From Roseburia hominis (GTDB lineage Bacteria; Bacillota; Clostridia; Lachnospirales; Lachnospiraceae), in assembly GCA_040702975.1 (NCBI GenBank), contig CP159990.1, positions 2,666,001 through 2,730,000 on the forward strand: a stretch of 64,000 bases of DNA, written 5' to 3'. The notes beneath the pieces are model-generated. The model was not told the DNA's origin. It was given only the letters and a program-made list of their open reading frames with translations, and did not search any database. Both the position numbers and the translations under genes were made by a program. Positions 49,702-59,064 of the stretch are shown here, piece after piece; positions within the stretch are counted from its first letter, which is position 1; each line of letters opens with the position of its first letter.

Positions 49702-51837
49702 CAGCTCGCTATAATAGTTCATAAGTCCCTTGGAGGTCAGGGCCTCGATACGGCGCACCCCGGCTGCCACGCCACTTTCGGACAGGATCTTAAACGCACC
49801 GATCTCTCCGGTATTGGTAACATGTGTACCGCCACAGAACTCAATGGAGTAATCCCCCATATTGACTACGCGGACGATATCTCCATATTTCTCACCGAAC
49901 AGGGCCTGAGCGCCTGTCTTTCTCGCTTCCTCGATCGGCATATTCTTTATTACAACGTCAAGGGAACGGGAAATGCTGTCATTTACCAGATCTTCTACTT
50001 TTTTCAGTTCCTCCGGCGTCATAGCGGAGAAATGCGAGAAGTCGAAACGCAGCCTGTCCTCATTCACACTGGAGCCTGCCTGCTCTACATGTGTTCCAAG
50101 AACTGTTCTGAGGGCCTTCTGCAGCAGATGCGTTGCACTGTGGTTTCTTGCAGAAAGCGCACGCTTTTCACTATTTACCGTCAAGGTCACGGTATCCCCT
50201 GTTTTCATCATGCCGCGGGTCATATGGCCGATATGGCCAATCTTGCCGCCCATCAGTTTTACCGTGTCTTCCACTACGAATTCTCCGTCGCCGCAGGAGA
50301 TCACGCCGGTGTCCGCCTCCTGTCCGCCGCTGGTAGCGTAGAACGGAGTCTTCTCAACGAACAGAGTTCCCTTCTCCCCATCGGCAAGGGCGTCTACCAC
50401 CTCTTCCTCCGTGGTCAGCACCGTAATCTTAGAATCATATGTCAAATGGTCGTAGCCGACAAATTCAGATGTAATGCTCGGGTCAATGGACTCGTATACC
50501 GTCACATCGGCTCCCATATAATTGGTGACCTTGCGCTTATTTCTGGCCATCTCCCTCTGTACGTCCATCGCAGCCTTGAAGCCTTCCTCGTCGATATCCA
50601 TGCCTTCCTCTTCCAGAATCTCTCTGGTCAGATCAAGTGGGAATCCATAGGTATCATACAGCTTGAATGCATCTGCACCAGGCAGGGTCTTCGTGCCCTC
50701 GGAAACCATCTTCTCTTTCATCTCGGAGAGAATGCCAAGTCCCTGATCGATGGTCTTGTCGAACTTCTCCTCTTCCTTGCGGATCACGTTCAGAATGAAA
50801 TCCTGTTTCTCCTCCAGCTCCGGATATCCGTCCTTGGAGCCTGCGATCACCGTCTTTGCCAGATCCGTGAGGAATCCGCCTTCAATATTCAGAAGTCTTC
50901 CATGACGGCAGGCACGTCTGAGCAGACGGCGCAGAACATAGCCGCGTCCTTCGTTGGACGGCATAATACCGTCAGAAATCATAAAGGAAACGGAACGGAT
51001 ATGATCGGTGATCACGCGCAGTGATACGTCCGTGTTCTCATTTTCCTTATACTGCACGCCTGCAATCTCGCACACCTGATCCCGGAGTGCCTTCAGGGTG
51101 TCGATATCAAACATGGAATCCACATCCTGCACGATACATGCCAGACGTTCCAGTCCCATACCGGTATCAATATTCTTCTGCTCCAATTCAGAATAATTGC
51201 CATGTCCATCGTTGTCAAACTGGGTAAATACATCATTCCAGATCTCCATATACCGGTCGCATTCGCAGCCTACGGTACAATCCGGCTTTCCGCAGCCGTA
51301 TTTCTCTCCACGGTCATAGTAAATCTCAGAGCAGGGACCACAAGGACCTGAGCCATGCTCCCAGAAGTTGTCCTCTTTTCCAAAACGGAAGATCCGCTCC
51401 GGCGCGATACCGATCTCTTTATTCCAAATCTCAAATGCCTCATCATCATCTACATAGACAGACGGATACAGACGATCCGGATCAAGTCCTACTACCTCTG
51501 TCAAAAATTCCCAGGACCAGTGGATTGCCTCTCTCTTAAAATAATCTCCAAAGGAGAAGTTACCCAGCATCTCGAAGAACGTGCCGTGGCGGGCCGTCTT
51601 ACCTACATTCTCAATATCTCCTGTACGGATACACTTCTGGCAGGTGGTCACACGTCTTCTCGGCGGGATCTCCTGTCCGGTAAAATACGGCTTCAGCGGC
51701 GCCATACCGGAATTGATCAGCAAAAGACTGTTATCGTTGTGCGGCACCAGGGAAAAGCTCTTCATCTTCAGATGCTCTTTGCTCTCGAAGAACTCAAGAA
51801 ACATCCGTCTTAATTCATTTACTCCGTATGCTTTCAT
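49198..51837 (-). CDS. alaS: Alanyl-tRNA synthetase
   Basis: This full-length, 879-residue enzyme charges tRNA-Ala. The catalytic domain begins NELRRMFLEFFESKEHLKMK, and motif 2/3 segments (TCQKCIRTGDIENVGKTARH, GMGLERLACIVQ) are present. The editing domain has HSATH and CGGTHV zinc ligands, and the C-Ala domain ends with the glycine loop. The frame is intact although an insertion sequence lies 151 bp past its stop, because the element duplicated the gene's 3' end. It has a consensus promoter and a folded leader of about 145 nt. No T-box motif is seen. The ATG follows AAGGAGGATAATCAGACA. Confidence 0.97.
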   Translation of the reverse strand: MKAYGVNELRRMFLEFFESKEHLKMKSFSLVPHNDNSLLLINSGMAPLKPYFTGQEIPPRRRVTTCQKCIRTGDIENVGKTARHGTFFEMLGNFSFGDYFKREAIHWSWEFLTEVVGLDPDRLYPSVYVDDDEAFEIWNKEIGIAPERIFRFGKEDNFWEHGSGPCGPCSEIYYDRGEKYGCGKPDCTVGCECDRYMEIWNDVFTQFDNDGHGNYSELEQKNIDTGMGLERLACIVQDVDSMFDIDTLKALRDQVCEIAGVQYKENENTDVSLRVITDHIRSVSFMISDGIMPSNEGRGYVLRRLLRRACRHGRLLNIEGGFLTDLAKTVIAGSKDGYPELEEKQDFILNVIRKEEEKFDKTIDQGLGILSEMKEKMVSEGTKTLPGADAFKLYDTYGFPLDLTREILEEEGMDIDEEGFKAAMDVQREMARNKRKVTNYMGADVTVYESIDPSITSEFVGYDHLTYDSKITVLTTEEEVVDALADGEKGTLFVEKTPFYATSGGQEADTGVISCGDGEFVVEDTVKLMGGKIGHIGHMTRGMMKTGDTVTLTVNSEKRALSARNHSATHLLQKALRTVLGTHVEQAGSSVNEDRLRFDFSHFSAMTPEELKKVEDLVNDSISRSLDVVIKNMPIEEARKTGAQALFGEKYGDIVRVVNMGDYSIEFCGGTHVTNTGEIGAFKILSESGVAAGVRRIEALTSKGLMNYYSELEMKLHEAAKLVKATPDNLAEKISHLQAENKELRSEVESLKSKLAKDAMGDVMNQVEEVGGVKLLAVSVEEMDMNGLRDLGDQLKEKLGDGVVVIASCTGGKVSLMATATDGAMKKGAHAGNLIKAIASCVGGGGGGRPNMAQAGGKNPAGIPDALAKVKEVLASQIH

Positions 51838-51872
51838 TGTCTGATTATCCTCCTTGCATATATCGCTCTCAC

Positions 51873-51960
51873 ACCTTTATGTTCAAAGTGCTGCTATTTG
51901 CTCCTCTCACAGCAAATGTGCTTCGCAAAATCACAGCGTGCGAACAATCACTTTAAGGTC
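51873..51960 (-). other. Folded 5' leader of alaS: three-way junction
   Basis: An outer stem (AAGGT...AAAGTG with CACTTT...ACCTT, with a bulge) encloses two hairpins, TTCGCA/TGCGAA and ATTTGCT/AGCAAAT. It lies between the alaS promoter and start codon. It does not show the T-box AGGGTGGNACCGCG signal. It may be a regulatory leader or an intergenic repeat. Confidence 0.5.
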
Positions 51961-51988
51961 TGTATCTGCTTTCTTTGCCTAATGCTTA

Positions 51989-52017
51989 ATTATAATTAGA
52001 AACCGCACATTTGTCAA
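51989..52017 (-). promoter_or_regulatory. Promoter of alaS
   Basis: TTGACA (52012-52017) and TATAAT (51989-51994) are 17 bp apart on the minus strand, a perfect consensus. Confidence 0.85.
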
Positions 52018-52062
52018 TGAAGCGCAAAAAAAATCCTATGAAATAAAAATTCCTATAAAACA

Positions 52063-52097
52063 AGAAAAAGAGGTGCTGCCCCATACAGTACCTCTTG
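52063..52097 (-). terminator. Terminator of the small membrane peptide gene
   Basis: AGAGGTACTG and CAGCACCTCT pair with one mismatch around TATGGGG, followed by a T-tract on the minus strand. Confidence 0.75.
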
Positions 52098-52118
52098 TCT
52101 CATTTTTTCTTCTCAATG

Positions 52119-52253
52119 TTATTTTTCTTCCGCTGCCTTCTTCGCATTCTTATTCTCACGGAGCTTTTTGCCCGTCATAATTCCTGCAAATGCAAAAACT
52201 GCAACGATCACCATCTTAATGATCATTGAAATGAACGTAGAAATAAATGCCAT
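52119..52253 (-). CDS. Small single-pass membrane peptide
   Basis: This 44-residue peptide begins MAFISTFISMIIKMVIVAVF, with one hydrophobic helix (about residues 3-27), then a basic tail GKKLRENKNAKKAAEEK. The ATG lies 8 nt after GGAGG, and a terminator follows the stop by about 20 bp. It is well supported despite its size. Possible roles are a membrane regulator or a toxin-like peptide, but nothing in the sequence decides. Confidence 0.6.
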   Translation of the reverse strand: MAFISTFISMIIKMVIVAVFAFAGIMTGKKLRENKNAKKAAEEK

Positions 52254-52334
52254 ATCCATCCGCCTCCTAAATTTAGTATTTCCCAACTTTTATAAACTAT
52301 ATCCATGATAACATACTACAGGAATTATTTCAAA

Positions 52335-54779
52335 TTAATTATTTTCAGAAAACAATTCCTGGGCGTAATGGACAGACTGCATTGCATCTTTTCCGTAGAA
52401 ATCGGCTCCGATCATATCCGCATAATCCTGATTTAACACCGCACCACCCACCATGACCTTGCAGTCCGGCTTTTTTTCTCTTAACTGTCTGATCGTCTCT
52501 TCCATACTCACAACCGTCGTGGTCATAAGCGCGCTAAGTCCTACCAGGCGGATATCTTCTGCGATCGCTTTTTCCACGATCAGCTCCGGCGCCACATCCT
52601 TTCCCAGATCCAACACCTCAAACCCGTAGTTTTCCAGCAGGACCTTGACAATATTCTTGCCAATATCGTGGATATCGCCCTTCACCGTCGCCAAAATGAT
52701 CTTTTCTTTCGCTTCCTCCTCCTGGCCACAATCCGCCAGAACATCCTTGATCACGGCAAATGCAATCTTCGCCGCATCCGCACTCATCAGAAGCTGGGGA
52801 AGGAAAACAGTTCCCTTCTCAAATCCATCGCCCACCACATTGAGCGCCGGAATCAGTTCTCCCTGAATGATGTCCAGAGGCTCCCTCACCATAATGAGCT
52901 CCGTAGTCACCCGATGAGCCTCCTCTTTCAGGCCTTTCTCGATCGCATGTTTTAAAGTCATGGTGCCGCCGTTTTGTCCCGGCGCCGCATTTCCGCTATT
53001 TGCAGATTTTGCCGTATTCGGCACACTTACCGGAGCAGGCACAGGCATGGCTGCATATTTTTCAATATAGGCGCTGCAATTCTCATCGTATCCCATCAAT
53101 GCACAATAGGCATCATAAGATTTCATCATCTCCTCCGAGCCCGGATTGATGATTCCTGCCGAAAGGCCGTTATGCAGGGCCATCGTATAGAAATGACTGT
53201 TCACCACCGGTCTTCTCGGCAGGCCAAAGGAAATATTGGATACTCCCAGAACAGTCGCCACGCCATAGAGCTCTCTTACCTTTTTAAGAGCTTCCAGCGT
53301 CACCTTTGCCCCGTCTTTTTCTGAACTGATGGTCATCGTGAGCACATCGATCACAATGTCTTTTTTGTCAATTCCGTATTTTGCTGCTTCCTTTATGATC
53401 TTCCCGGCGATCGCCGCCCTCTCATCCGCCGTCTGCGGAATTCCCCCTTCATCCAGGGTCAGGCCCACGACCACGCCGCCATACTTCTTAATCAGCGGGA
53501 AGACTAAGTCCATGGATTCCTGTTTTCCGCTGACGGAATTCAGCATCGGTTTGCCGTTGTAGATCCGCATAGCCGCCTCCATTGCCCCGGCGTCCACGGT
53601 ATCAATCTGAAGCGGCAGGCTTAAAACGCTCTGCAATTCTTTCACCACGTCCAGCATGAACGCCTTCTCATCAATGTCCGGCAGTCCTACATTTACGTCA
53701 AGAATATGTGCGCCATTCTCCTGCTGCGCTATGCCCTCTTTCAGGATATAATCCATATCATGATTCTTCAGAGCTTCTTTGAATTTCTTCTTCCCGGTGG
53801 GATTGATCCGCTCCCCGATGATCACAGGCTTCTCGCCCAGAAGCACCGCCTGGCCGTAGGAGGATACGATGGTATCCTGTTTTTTTGTCACCGGAAGCAC
53901 TTCTTTTTTCCGGCACCGCTCCGTCATCGCGCGGATATGCGCTGGCGTGGTTCCACAGCACCCGCCAATGACGCAGGCGCCCTCCTCCACAATTTGCTCC
54001 ATGATACGTGCAAAGGCTTCCGGCTCAACATCATAACAGGTCTGGCCGTCTCTTTGCACCGGAAGTCCTGCGTTCGGCTTCACGATCAGAGGCAAGGAGG
54101 AATACCGGCGCAGCTCTTTTAATACCGGCAGCATCTGCTGCGGCCCCATGCCGCAGTTGATTCCCAGCGCGTCCACTCGTAATCCCTCCAGAAGCGCAAC
54201 GACAGAAGGCACGTCTCCTCCCGTCAGAAGCTTTCCTTTTTCGTCAAAGATCATGGTCGCAAAGACAGGAAGCGCCGTGTTTTCTTTTACTGCCAGAACT
54301 GCCGCCTTCACCTCATACGTATCGCTCATCGTCTCAATATGGACGAAATCCACGCCGTATTTTTCTCCCAGAATAGCGGCCTCCCGAAACGCCGCGTAAG
54401 CCTCCTCAAAGGCAAGATCCCCGAGGGGCTTAAGAAGCTTGCCGGTCGGTCCCATATCCAGGGCCACATAGGTCTTTCGCCCGTCTTTTACCGCTTTTTC
54501 CTGCGCTCTTCTCGCATTTGCCACGGCACTACATATGACCTCCTCCAGCGTATAGTTGGCGTCATGGAACTTACAGGCATTGGCGCCAAAGGTATTGGTG
54601 AGTACCATGTCGCTGCCCGCCTCATAATACATACGGTGAATCTCCTCTATCGCCTCCGGGTGCTCGATGTTCCAGACTTCCGGCAGTTCACCCGGCAAAA
54701 GTCCTCTTTCCTGCAAAAGTGTCCCCATTCCTCCGTCAAAAAACAGAAGTTCTTTTCCCAACCGTTCTGTCAATTTCAT
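52335..54779 (-). CDS. metH: Cobalamin-dependent methionine synthase without activation domain
   Basis: This 814-residue enzyme has a homocysteine-binding domain (about 1-290, FFDGGMGTLLQERG, zinc Cys in INCGMG and GGCCGTTPAHI). A pterin/methyltetrahydrofolate domain follows (about 315-570, GERINPTGKKKFKEAL, DVNVG). After a flexible linker come a B12 cap and binding domain (VKGDIHDIGKNIVKVLLENY, with the axial His). The fourth, AdoMet-dependent reactivation domain is absent and is encoded by the next gene upstream. It transfers a methyl group from methyltetrahydrofolate to homocysteine. Confidence 0.95.
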   Translation of the reverse strand: MKLTERLGKELLFFDGGMGTLLQERGLLPGELPEVWNIEHPEAIEEIHRMYYEAGSDMVLTNTFGANACKFHDANYTLEEVICSAVANARRAQEKAVKDGRKTYVALDMGPTGKLLKPLGDLAFEEAYAAFREAAILGEKYGVDFVHIETMSDTYEVKAAVLAVKENTALPVFATMIFDEKGKLLTGGDVPSVVALLEGLRVDALGINCGMGPQQMLPVLKELRRYSSLPLIVKPNAGLPVQRDGQTCYDVEPEAFARIMEQIVEEGACVIGGCCGTTPAHIRAMTERCRKKEVLPVTKKQDTIVSSYGQAVLLGEKPVIIGERINPTGKKKFKEALKNHDMDYILKEGIAQQENGAHILDVNVGLPDIDEKAFMLDVVKELQSVLSLPLQIDTVDAGAMEAAMRIYNGKPMLNSVSGKQESMDLVFPLIKKYGGVVVGLTLDEGGIPQTADERAAIAGKIIKEAAKYGIDKKDIVIDVLTMTISSEKDGAKVTLEALKKVRELYGVATVLGVSNISFGLPRRPVVNSHFYTMALHNGLSAGIINPGSEEMMKSYDAYCALMGYDENCSAYIEKYAAMPVPAPVSVPNTAKSANSGNAAPGQNGGTMTLKHAIEKGLKEEAHRVTTELIMVREPLDIIQGELIPALNVVGDGFEKGTVFLPQLLMSADAAKIAFAVIKDVLADCGQEEEAKEKIILATVKGDIHDIGKNIVKVLLENYGFEVLDLGKDVAPELIVEKAIAEDIRLVGLSALMTTTVVSMEETIRQLREKKPDCKVMVGGAVLNQDYADMIGADFYGKDAMQSVHYAQELFSENN

Positions 54780-54794
54780 CTCTCTAAAACTCCT

Positions 54795-55478
54795 TTATTT
54801 TCTTCTGTATGGACAATCCTGTTTCCCACAGGCTTCACAGCCCTTAATATGGCAATTCTCCTTCGTGGTACTGATACCGATCAAAGCCGTGACCGATTTG
54901 GTCGGGGTCAGCATATAGCTGTCCGTCATAGTCAGCCCGATCTTCTTCGCGGTATCCAGCATGCGAAGGATATCTTCCTGATGGTGAATATCAAAATCGC
55001 CATATCCCGGGCTGAACCGGGGACGCAGATATTTTCCTTCTTTTGCCAGCACTTCACCGATTTCTTTCTGAATCTGGTCGCAGTATTCCTCTAAAAATGC
55101 AGCGGCACACGCCTGCAGCACCACCGCTCTTGCCATCTCAGTGAGCGAATAACGACGGATCAGAACGTCCACCGCCGGGCCTAATGTGGCACCGAATATG
55201 ACGACTTCACGGCACCCCAGCAGATTCCGCGTAAGGCTGCGGCTTTCTGCCACCATCGTTCCGATTTGGAGACGTCCTGCGTCCTCTTTTTCAGGCTGAT
55301 GCGCACCCGTCTCCCTGCGGCAAACTTCCAGATCAAAAATGCGATAGACCGAACGCGCTACGGCGCATCCATCCAGCTCCCGGAAGGAGTCGGCGATCAG
55401 CGCCAGAACGTTCTCATCCACCGCACTTCTCCCATAACCCAGGTAGCGGATTGCTTCTCGTGTCCTTAAATCAGTCAT
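54795..55478 (-). CDS. Methionine synthase reactivation (AdoMet-binding) protein
   Basis: This 227-residue protein is the separate activation domain of B12-dependent methionine synthase. It carries the family motif YLRPRFSPGYGDFDIHHQED near residue 163 and a C-terminal cysteine-rich tail (CHIKGCEACGKQDCPYRR). It reductively remethylates oxidised cobalamin using AdoMet. It is encoded between metF and metH, as in several Clostridia. The extra cysteines may bind a metal cluster, which is inference. The ATG follows AAGGTAGGATC. Confidence 0.9.
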   Translation of the reverse strand: MTDLRTREAIRYLGYGRSAVDENVLALIADSFRELDGCAVARSVYRIFDLEVCRRETGAHQPEKEDAGRLQIGTMVAESRSLTRNLLGCREVVIFGATLGPAVDVLIRRYSLTEMARAVVLQACAAAFLEEYCDQIQKEIGEVLAKEGKYLRPRFSPGYGDFDIHHQEDILRMLDTAKKIGLTMTDSYMLTPTKSVTALIGISTTKENCHIKGCEACGKQDCPYRRK

Positions 55479-55494
55479 GATCCTACCTTCTTTA

Positions 55495-56361
55495 TTATTT
55501 CACGATCTCTGACAAATTCCGCATGATCGCAGAGGCAACTTCCGGTTTATTCATAGAGTAAATATGGATATTCTGAATTCCATTTGCGATCAGGTCAATG
55601 ATCTGGTCTGTCGCATAGGCGACGCCTGCCTGCGTCATGGCCGCCGGATTATCTCCGAAACGATCTACGATATCGAGGAAACGCCGGGGCAGGGCCGTAC
55701 CGGATAAAGCGCAGATTCTCTCAATCTGCTTGCCGCTCGTCACCGGCATGATTCCCGGAAGGACCGGAACCACGATTCCCTTCTCCCGAATCCGATACAG
55801 GAAATTATATAAAATAGAGTTGTCAAAAAACATCTGTGTCGTGAGGAAATCCACTCCGCAGTCCACCTTCTCTTTCAGATGCAGGATGTCCTCGTCCTTG
55901 TGCTCCGACTCCACATGCCCCTCCGGATAGCAAGCCGCACCGATGCAGAAATCACCTTGCGCCTTGATATCCTGTATCAGCTCTGACGCATGCCGGTACT
56001 GGTCCGGAAGCGGAAACTGGGCATCTTTAGGGATATCGCCTCGCAGCGCGAGAATATTCTCGATTCCATTCTCCTTTAACTGCCCGATGACTGCTGCTAC
56101 CTCCTCTTTGGTAGAAGACGCACAGGTGAGATGCGCAAGACTTGGAACTCCTAAGTCGTTCTGAATATGCGACGCGATCTTAACCGTATTCTTACTCGTA
56201 CCGCCGCCGGCCCCGTAGGTCACGCTGATGTAGGACGGCTTTAGCTTGGCAATCTGCTCCGTTGCCTCGAGTACAGATGCATAACCGGCATCCGTCTTCG
56301 GCGGAAAGATCTCAAATGAAATATGTACTCCCTCTTCTCTTATTCTGTCAATAATCCGCAT
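55495..56361 (-). CDS. metF: Methylenetetrahydrofolate reductase
   Basis: This 288-residue reductase has the conserved start VHISFEIFPPKTDAGYASVL and the folate-site segments SVTYGAGGGTSKNTV and ILALRGDIPKD. DFLTTQMFFDNSILYNFLYR is also present. It makes 5-methyltetrahydrofolate for MetH, and it may instead run in reverse for one-carbon metabolism. It is the first gene of the metF / activation / metH operon. No SAM or cobalamin riboswitch is seen upstream. Confidence 0.95.
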   Translation of the reverse strand: MRIIDRIREEGVHISFEIFPPKTDAGYASVLEATEQIAKLKPSYISVTYGAGGGTSKNTVKIASHIQNDLGVPSLAHLTCASSTKEEVAAVIGQLKENGIENILALRGDIPKDAQFPLPDQYRHASELIQDIKAQGDFCIGAACYPEGHVESEHKDEDILHLKEKVDCGVDFLTTQMFFDNSILYNFLYRIREKGIVVPVLPGIMPVTSGKQIERICALSGTALPRRFLDIVDRFGDNPAAMTQAGVAYATDQIIDLIANGIQNIHIYSMNKPEVASAIMRNLSEIVK

Positions 56362-56400
56362 AATTCTGCTCCTTCTCTTATGTTATCTTATTGCCGGGCT

Positions 56401-56438
56401 AACGGTCCACCGAACCTTCACTTAAGTACGCCTGGCAA
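56401..56438. repeat. Intergenic repeat family B, copy 3
   Basis: On the minus strand it reads TGCCAGGCGTACTTAAGTGA followed by AGGTTCGGTGGACC. It lies in the metF leader region, 66 bp from copy 4. Confidence 0.65.
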
Positions 56439-56467
56439 TCAACATAAATCTCCTTTGTACGTTATAT

Positions 56468-56508
56468 GCACGGCAGTCCGCCGGCCCTTCACTTAAGTAT
56501 GCCTGGTA
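56468..56508. repeat. Intergenic repeat family B, copy 4
   Basis: On the minus strand it reads ACCAGGCATACTTAAGTGAA followed by GGGCCGGCGGACTGCCG. It forms a tandem pair with copy 3. A separate strong hairpin, ACACTGCT/AGCAGTGT flanked by GCGG/CCGC, lies beside it at 56517-56555. Confidence 0.65.
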
Positions 56509-56644
56509 ATATATTACGCGGCATACACTGCTCTTTCAAGCAGTGTACACCGCGCATCCTCGCATGTTCCTTAACATTCACGATGTATAAGAATAAGTAT
56601 AATCCAATTCCTACTATCCCGCTATACAAAGTATTTACAAAATC

Positions 56645-58081
56645 TTACATGCTTTCATACAATTCTTCGTACAATTTTGCGGAATTCTTCCAGGAGAAAT
56701 CCTGCTGCATGCCGCGTTCGACAATCTTGTTCCAATCGCGTTTCTTGTCATAGTAGATCTGCTCCGCATAGCGAATCGTGTTCAGCATCTCATGTGCATT
56801 GTAATTGGTGAAGCTGAATCCGGTTCCGGTCTTCTCATACTCATTGTACGGCTCTACCGTATCTTTCAGTCCGCCGGTCTCACGCACGATCGGTACCGTA
56901 CCATAGCGCAGACTCATCAGCTGGCTAAGTCCGCATGGTTCAAACAGAGACGGCATCAGGAATGCGTCGCAGGATGCATAAATCTTATGCGACATCGGCT
57001 CGGAATAATAAATAAGTGCCGCCACCTTATCCGGATACTTCCATGCAAAATAGCGGAAGCTGTTCTCGTACTGTTCTTCTCCTGTACCAAGTACAACAAG
57101 CTGTACTGCGTCCTGACACAGTTCATCCATCACATAATTCACAAGATCGAAGCCCTTCTGGTCTGTCAGACGGGAAACAACGCCGATCATCATCTTCTTC
57201 GGATCTTTTTCAAGTCCCAACTCTTCCTGAAGCGCGATCTTGTTCTTCACTTTCTCTTTTCGGAAATTCTCTACAGAATAAGTTCTCACAATATGCGGAT
57301 CGGTCGCCGGGTTAAAGTCTTCGTAGTCGATACCATTTACGATACCGGACAGGCAGTTCGATCTGGCGTTCATAAGGCCGTCAAGTCTCTCTCCATAGAA
57401 CGGAGTCTTGATCTCTTCCGCATAGCTTGCGCTAACGGTCGTTACACGGTCTGAGTATACAATACCGCCTTTCAGGAAGTTCGCATCTTTATATGCTTCC
57501 AGCTTATCCGGTACAAAATAGTATTCCGGAAGTCCTGTAATATCTTTTATGGTCTTCTTATCCCAAACGCCCTGGAACTTCAGGTTATGTATCGTAAATA
57601 CCGTCTTAATCCCGCGGAAGAATTCATTCCCGTAACGGAAGTTATCCAAAAATACCGGAACGAGTCCTGTCTGCCAGTCATGGCAGTGGATAATATCCGG
57701 ACGGAAATCCAGAAGCGGCAGAGAACTCAGCGCTGCTTTGGAGAAGAATGCAAATTTCTCGATATCATATGCAATATCACCATACGGTTTTGATCCGTTG
57801 AAATAATACTCGTTATCTACGAAATAGAATGTGATTCCTTCATGCTCCAGTTCCAGAATCCCTACATACTGCTGTCTCCAGTTAAGATCCATGTAAAAAT
57901 GCAGCTTATAGCTGAGCTTATCCTTCCACTCATCCTTCATGCACATGTATTTCGGCAGCATAACGCGCACGTCATACTTCTTACGGTCAAAATACTTCGG
58001 CAGGGAACCTGCTACGTCCGCAAGCCCTCCCGTCTTTATAAACGGCACTGCCTCTGATGTTACAAATAAAATCTTTTTCAT
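56645..58081 (-). CDS. glgA: Glycogen synthase
   Basis: This 478-residue GT5 glycosyltransferase starts MKKILFVTSEAVPFIKTGGL, with the ADP-glucose-binding KTGGLADV motif. It keeps IHCHDWQTGLVPVFL and the C-terminal LFEPCGLSQLMSLRYGTVPI with its catalytic Glu. It extends alpha-1,4-glucan from ADP-glucose. I start at the ATG behind AAGGAGGGCCGTATC, because a longer frame with MCKEGRI has no binding site. No other glg genes are in the window. Confidence 0.95.
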   Translation of the reverse strand: MKKILFVTSEAVPFIKTGGLADVAGSLPKYFDRKKYDVRVMLPKYMCMKDEWKDKLSYKLHFYMDLNWRQQYVGILELEHEGITFYFVDNEYYFNGSKPYGDIAYDIEKFAFFSKAALSSLPLLDFRPDIIHCHDWQTGLVPVFLDNFRYGNEFFRGIKTVFTIHNLKFQGVWDKKTIKDITGLPEYYFVPDKLEAYKDANFLKGGIVYSDRVTTVSASYAEEIKTPFYGERLDGLMNARSNCLSGIVNGIDYEDFNPATDPHIVRTYSVENFRKEKVKNKIALQEELGLEKDPKKMMIGVVSRLTDQKGFDLVNYVMDELCQDAVQLVVLGTGEEQYENSFRYFAWKYPDKVAALIYYSEPMSHKIYASCDAFLMPSLFEPCGLSQLMSLRYGTVPIVRETGGLKDTVEPYNEYEKTGTGFSFTNYNAHEMLNTIRYAEQIYYDKKRDWNKIVERGMQQDFSWKNSAKLYEELYESM

Positions 58082-58150
58082 GATACGGCCCTCCTTGCAC
58101 ATTCATGGCTTTCTCATAATTATACAGCATAAATTGCATTTTGAAAAGAA

Positions 58151-58942
58151 TTATCTGCGTTTTGTCCGTAATCTGATCGTATCGGCCACAAGTGCTATAA
58201 ATTCTGAATTGGTCGGTTTCCCTTTTCCGTTGCTTACCGTGTAACCAAAAAGCTGTTCCAGCGTATCCAGTTTTCCTCTGCTCCATGCCACCTCAATCGC
58301 ATGGCGGATCGCGCGCTCCACTCTGCTGGACGTGGTCTGATGTTTTTTGGCTACCGTGGGATAAAGCACCTTCGTAATCGCATTCAGCACGTCCATATCG
58401 TCAATGGCCATCAGGATCGCATCCCGCAGATAGTGATATCCTTTGATATGCGCCGGAATCCCGATCTCATGAATCATCTCTGTCACCATGTGTTCCAGGT
58501 CTTCTTTTGTTTCCGCCTCCTCATTCATGCTCACCGGTTCCTCGGCCCGCGGCACCGGAGCCTTCGTTCTTCCAATGCTTCGGATTCTCTGCAGCACTGT
58601 CTCATTGTTAAATGGTTTTAGTATATAATAAGCTGCTCCCTTTGCAAATGCATCTTCCGTGATTCTCTCCTGTCCGATTGCCGTGACCACAATAAATTCC
58701 GGCTGTTTTCTCATCGTTTTATCCGCATGTACTCTCTCCATCACACTAAGCCCGTCCATCTTCGGCATAATCAGATCCAAAAGGACCACATCCGGCTTGG
58801 CGTCGCGGATAATATGACACATATCTTCTCCATTCTTCGCTTTTCCAACCAGCTTTAAGTCCTTTTCATTTGCAATGATTTCGCTCAGCAGTTCCAGCAT
58901 TCGTTCGTTATCGTCGGCAATCGCTACGTTAAGTTGCTCCAT
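58151..58942 (-). CDS. spo0A: Sporulation master regulator Spo0A
   Basis: This 263-residue response regulator has a receiver domain with phosphoacceptor Asp in [13 protein letters not shown] (about residue 56). The effector domain is the strongly conserved Spo0A C-terminus ([58 protein letters not shown]). It controls entry into sporulation. It is the last gene of the tlyA-to-spo0A cluster and has its own promoter with a 0A box. The ATG follows GAAGGAGGGTATAGCTT. Confidence 0.98.
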   Translation of the reverse strand: MEQLNVAIADDNERMLELLSEIIANEKDLKLVGKAKNGEDMCHIIRDAKPDVVLLDLIMPKMDGLSVMERVHADKTMRKQPEFIVVTAIGQERITEDAFAKGAAYYILKPFNNETVLQRIRSIGRTKAPVPRAEEPVSMNEEAETKEDLEHMVTEMIHEIGIPAHIKGYHYLRDAILMAIDDMDVLNAITKVLYPTVAKKHQTTSSRVERAIRHAIEVAWSRGKLDTLEQLFGYTVSNGKGKPTNSEFIALVADTIRLRTKRR

Positions 58943-58993
58943 AAGCTATACCCTCCTTCATCCAGCCTGCATTCCCGAGTTGTCACGGGCAAC

Positions 58994-59023
58994 ATTATAG
59001 GCTCTGCAAAATTGTGGATTCAA
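58994..59023 (-). promoter_or_regulatory. Promoter of spo0A
   Basis: TTGAAT (59018-59023) and TATAAT (58994-58999) are 18 bp apart on the minus strand, about 50 bp before the start codon. Confidence 0.6.
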
Positions 59024-59064
59024 GGTAACGGTATCGTAACAATTTGACAGCATTTTAGTTCTGA

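Noticed and set aside
49159..51024. A 621-codon plus-strand open frame opposite alaS
   Set aside because: It is antisense to a fully conserved alaS and starts in the duplicated repeat without a binding site. Long antisense frames are common opposite GC-biased codons.
51838..51990. T-box riboswitch before alaS
   Set aside because: The conserved T-box sequence and the terminator/antiterminator pair are absent, and the leader is too short.
56362..56644. SAM or cobalamin riboswitch before metF
   Set aside because: The segment is made of repeat family B copies and a simple hairpin. No riboswitch core motif is visible.
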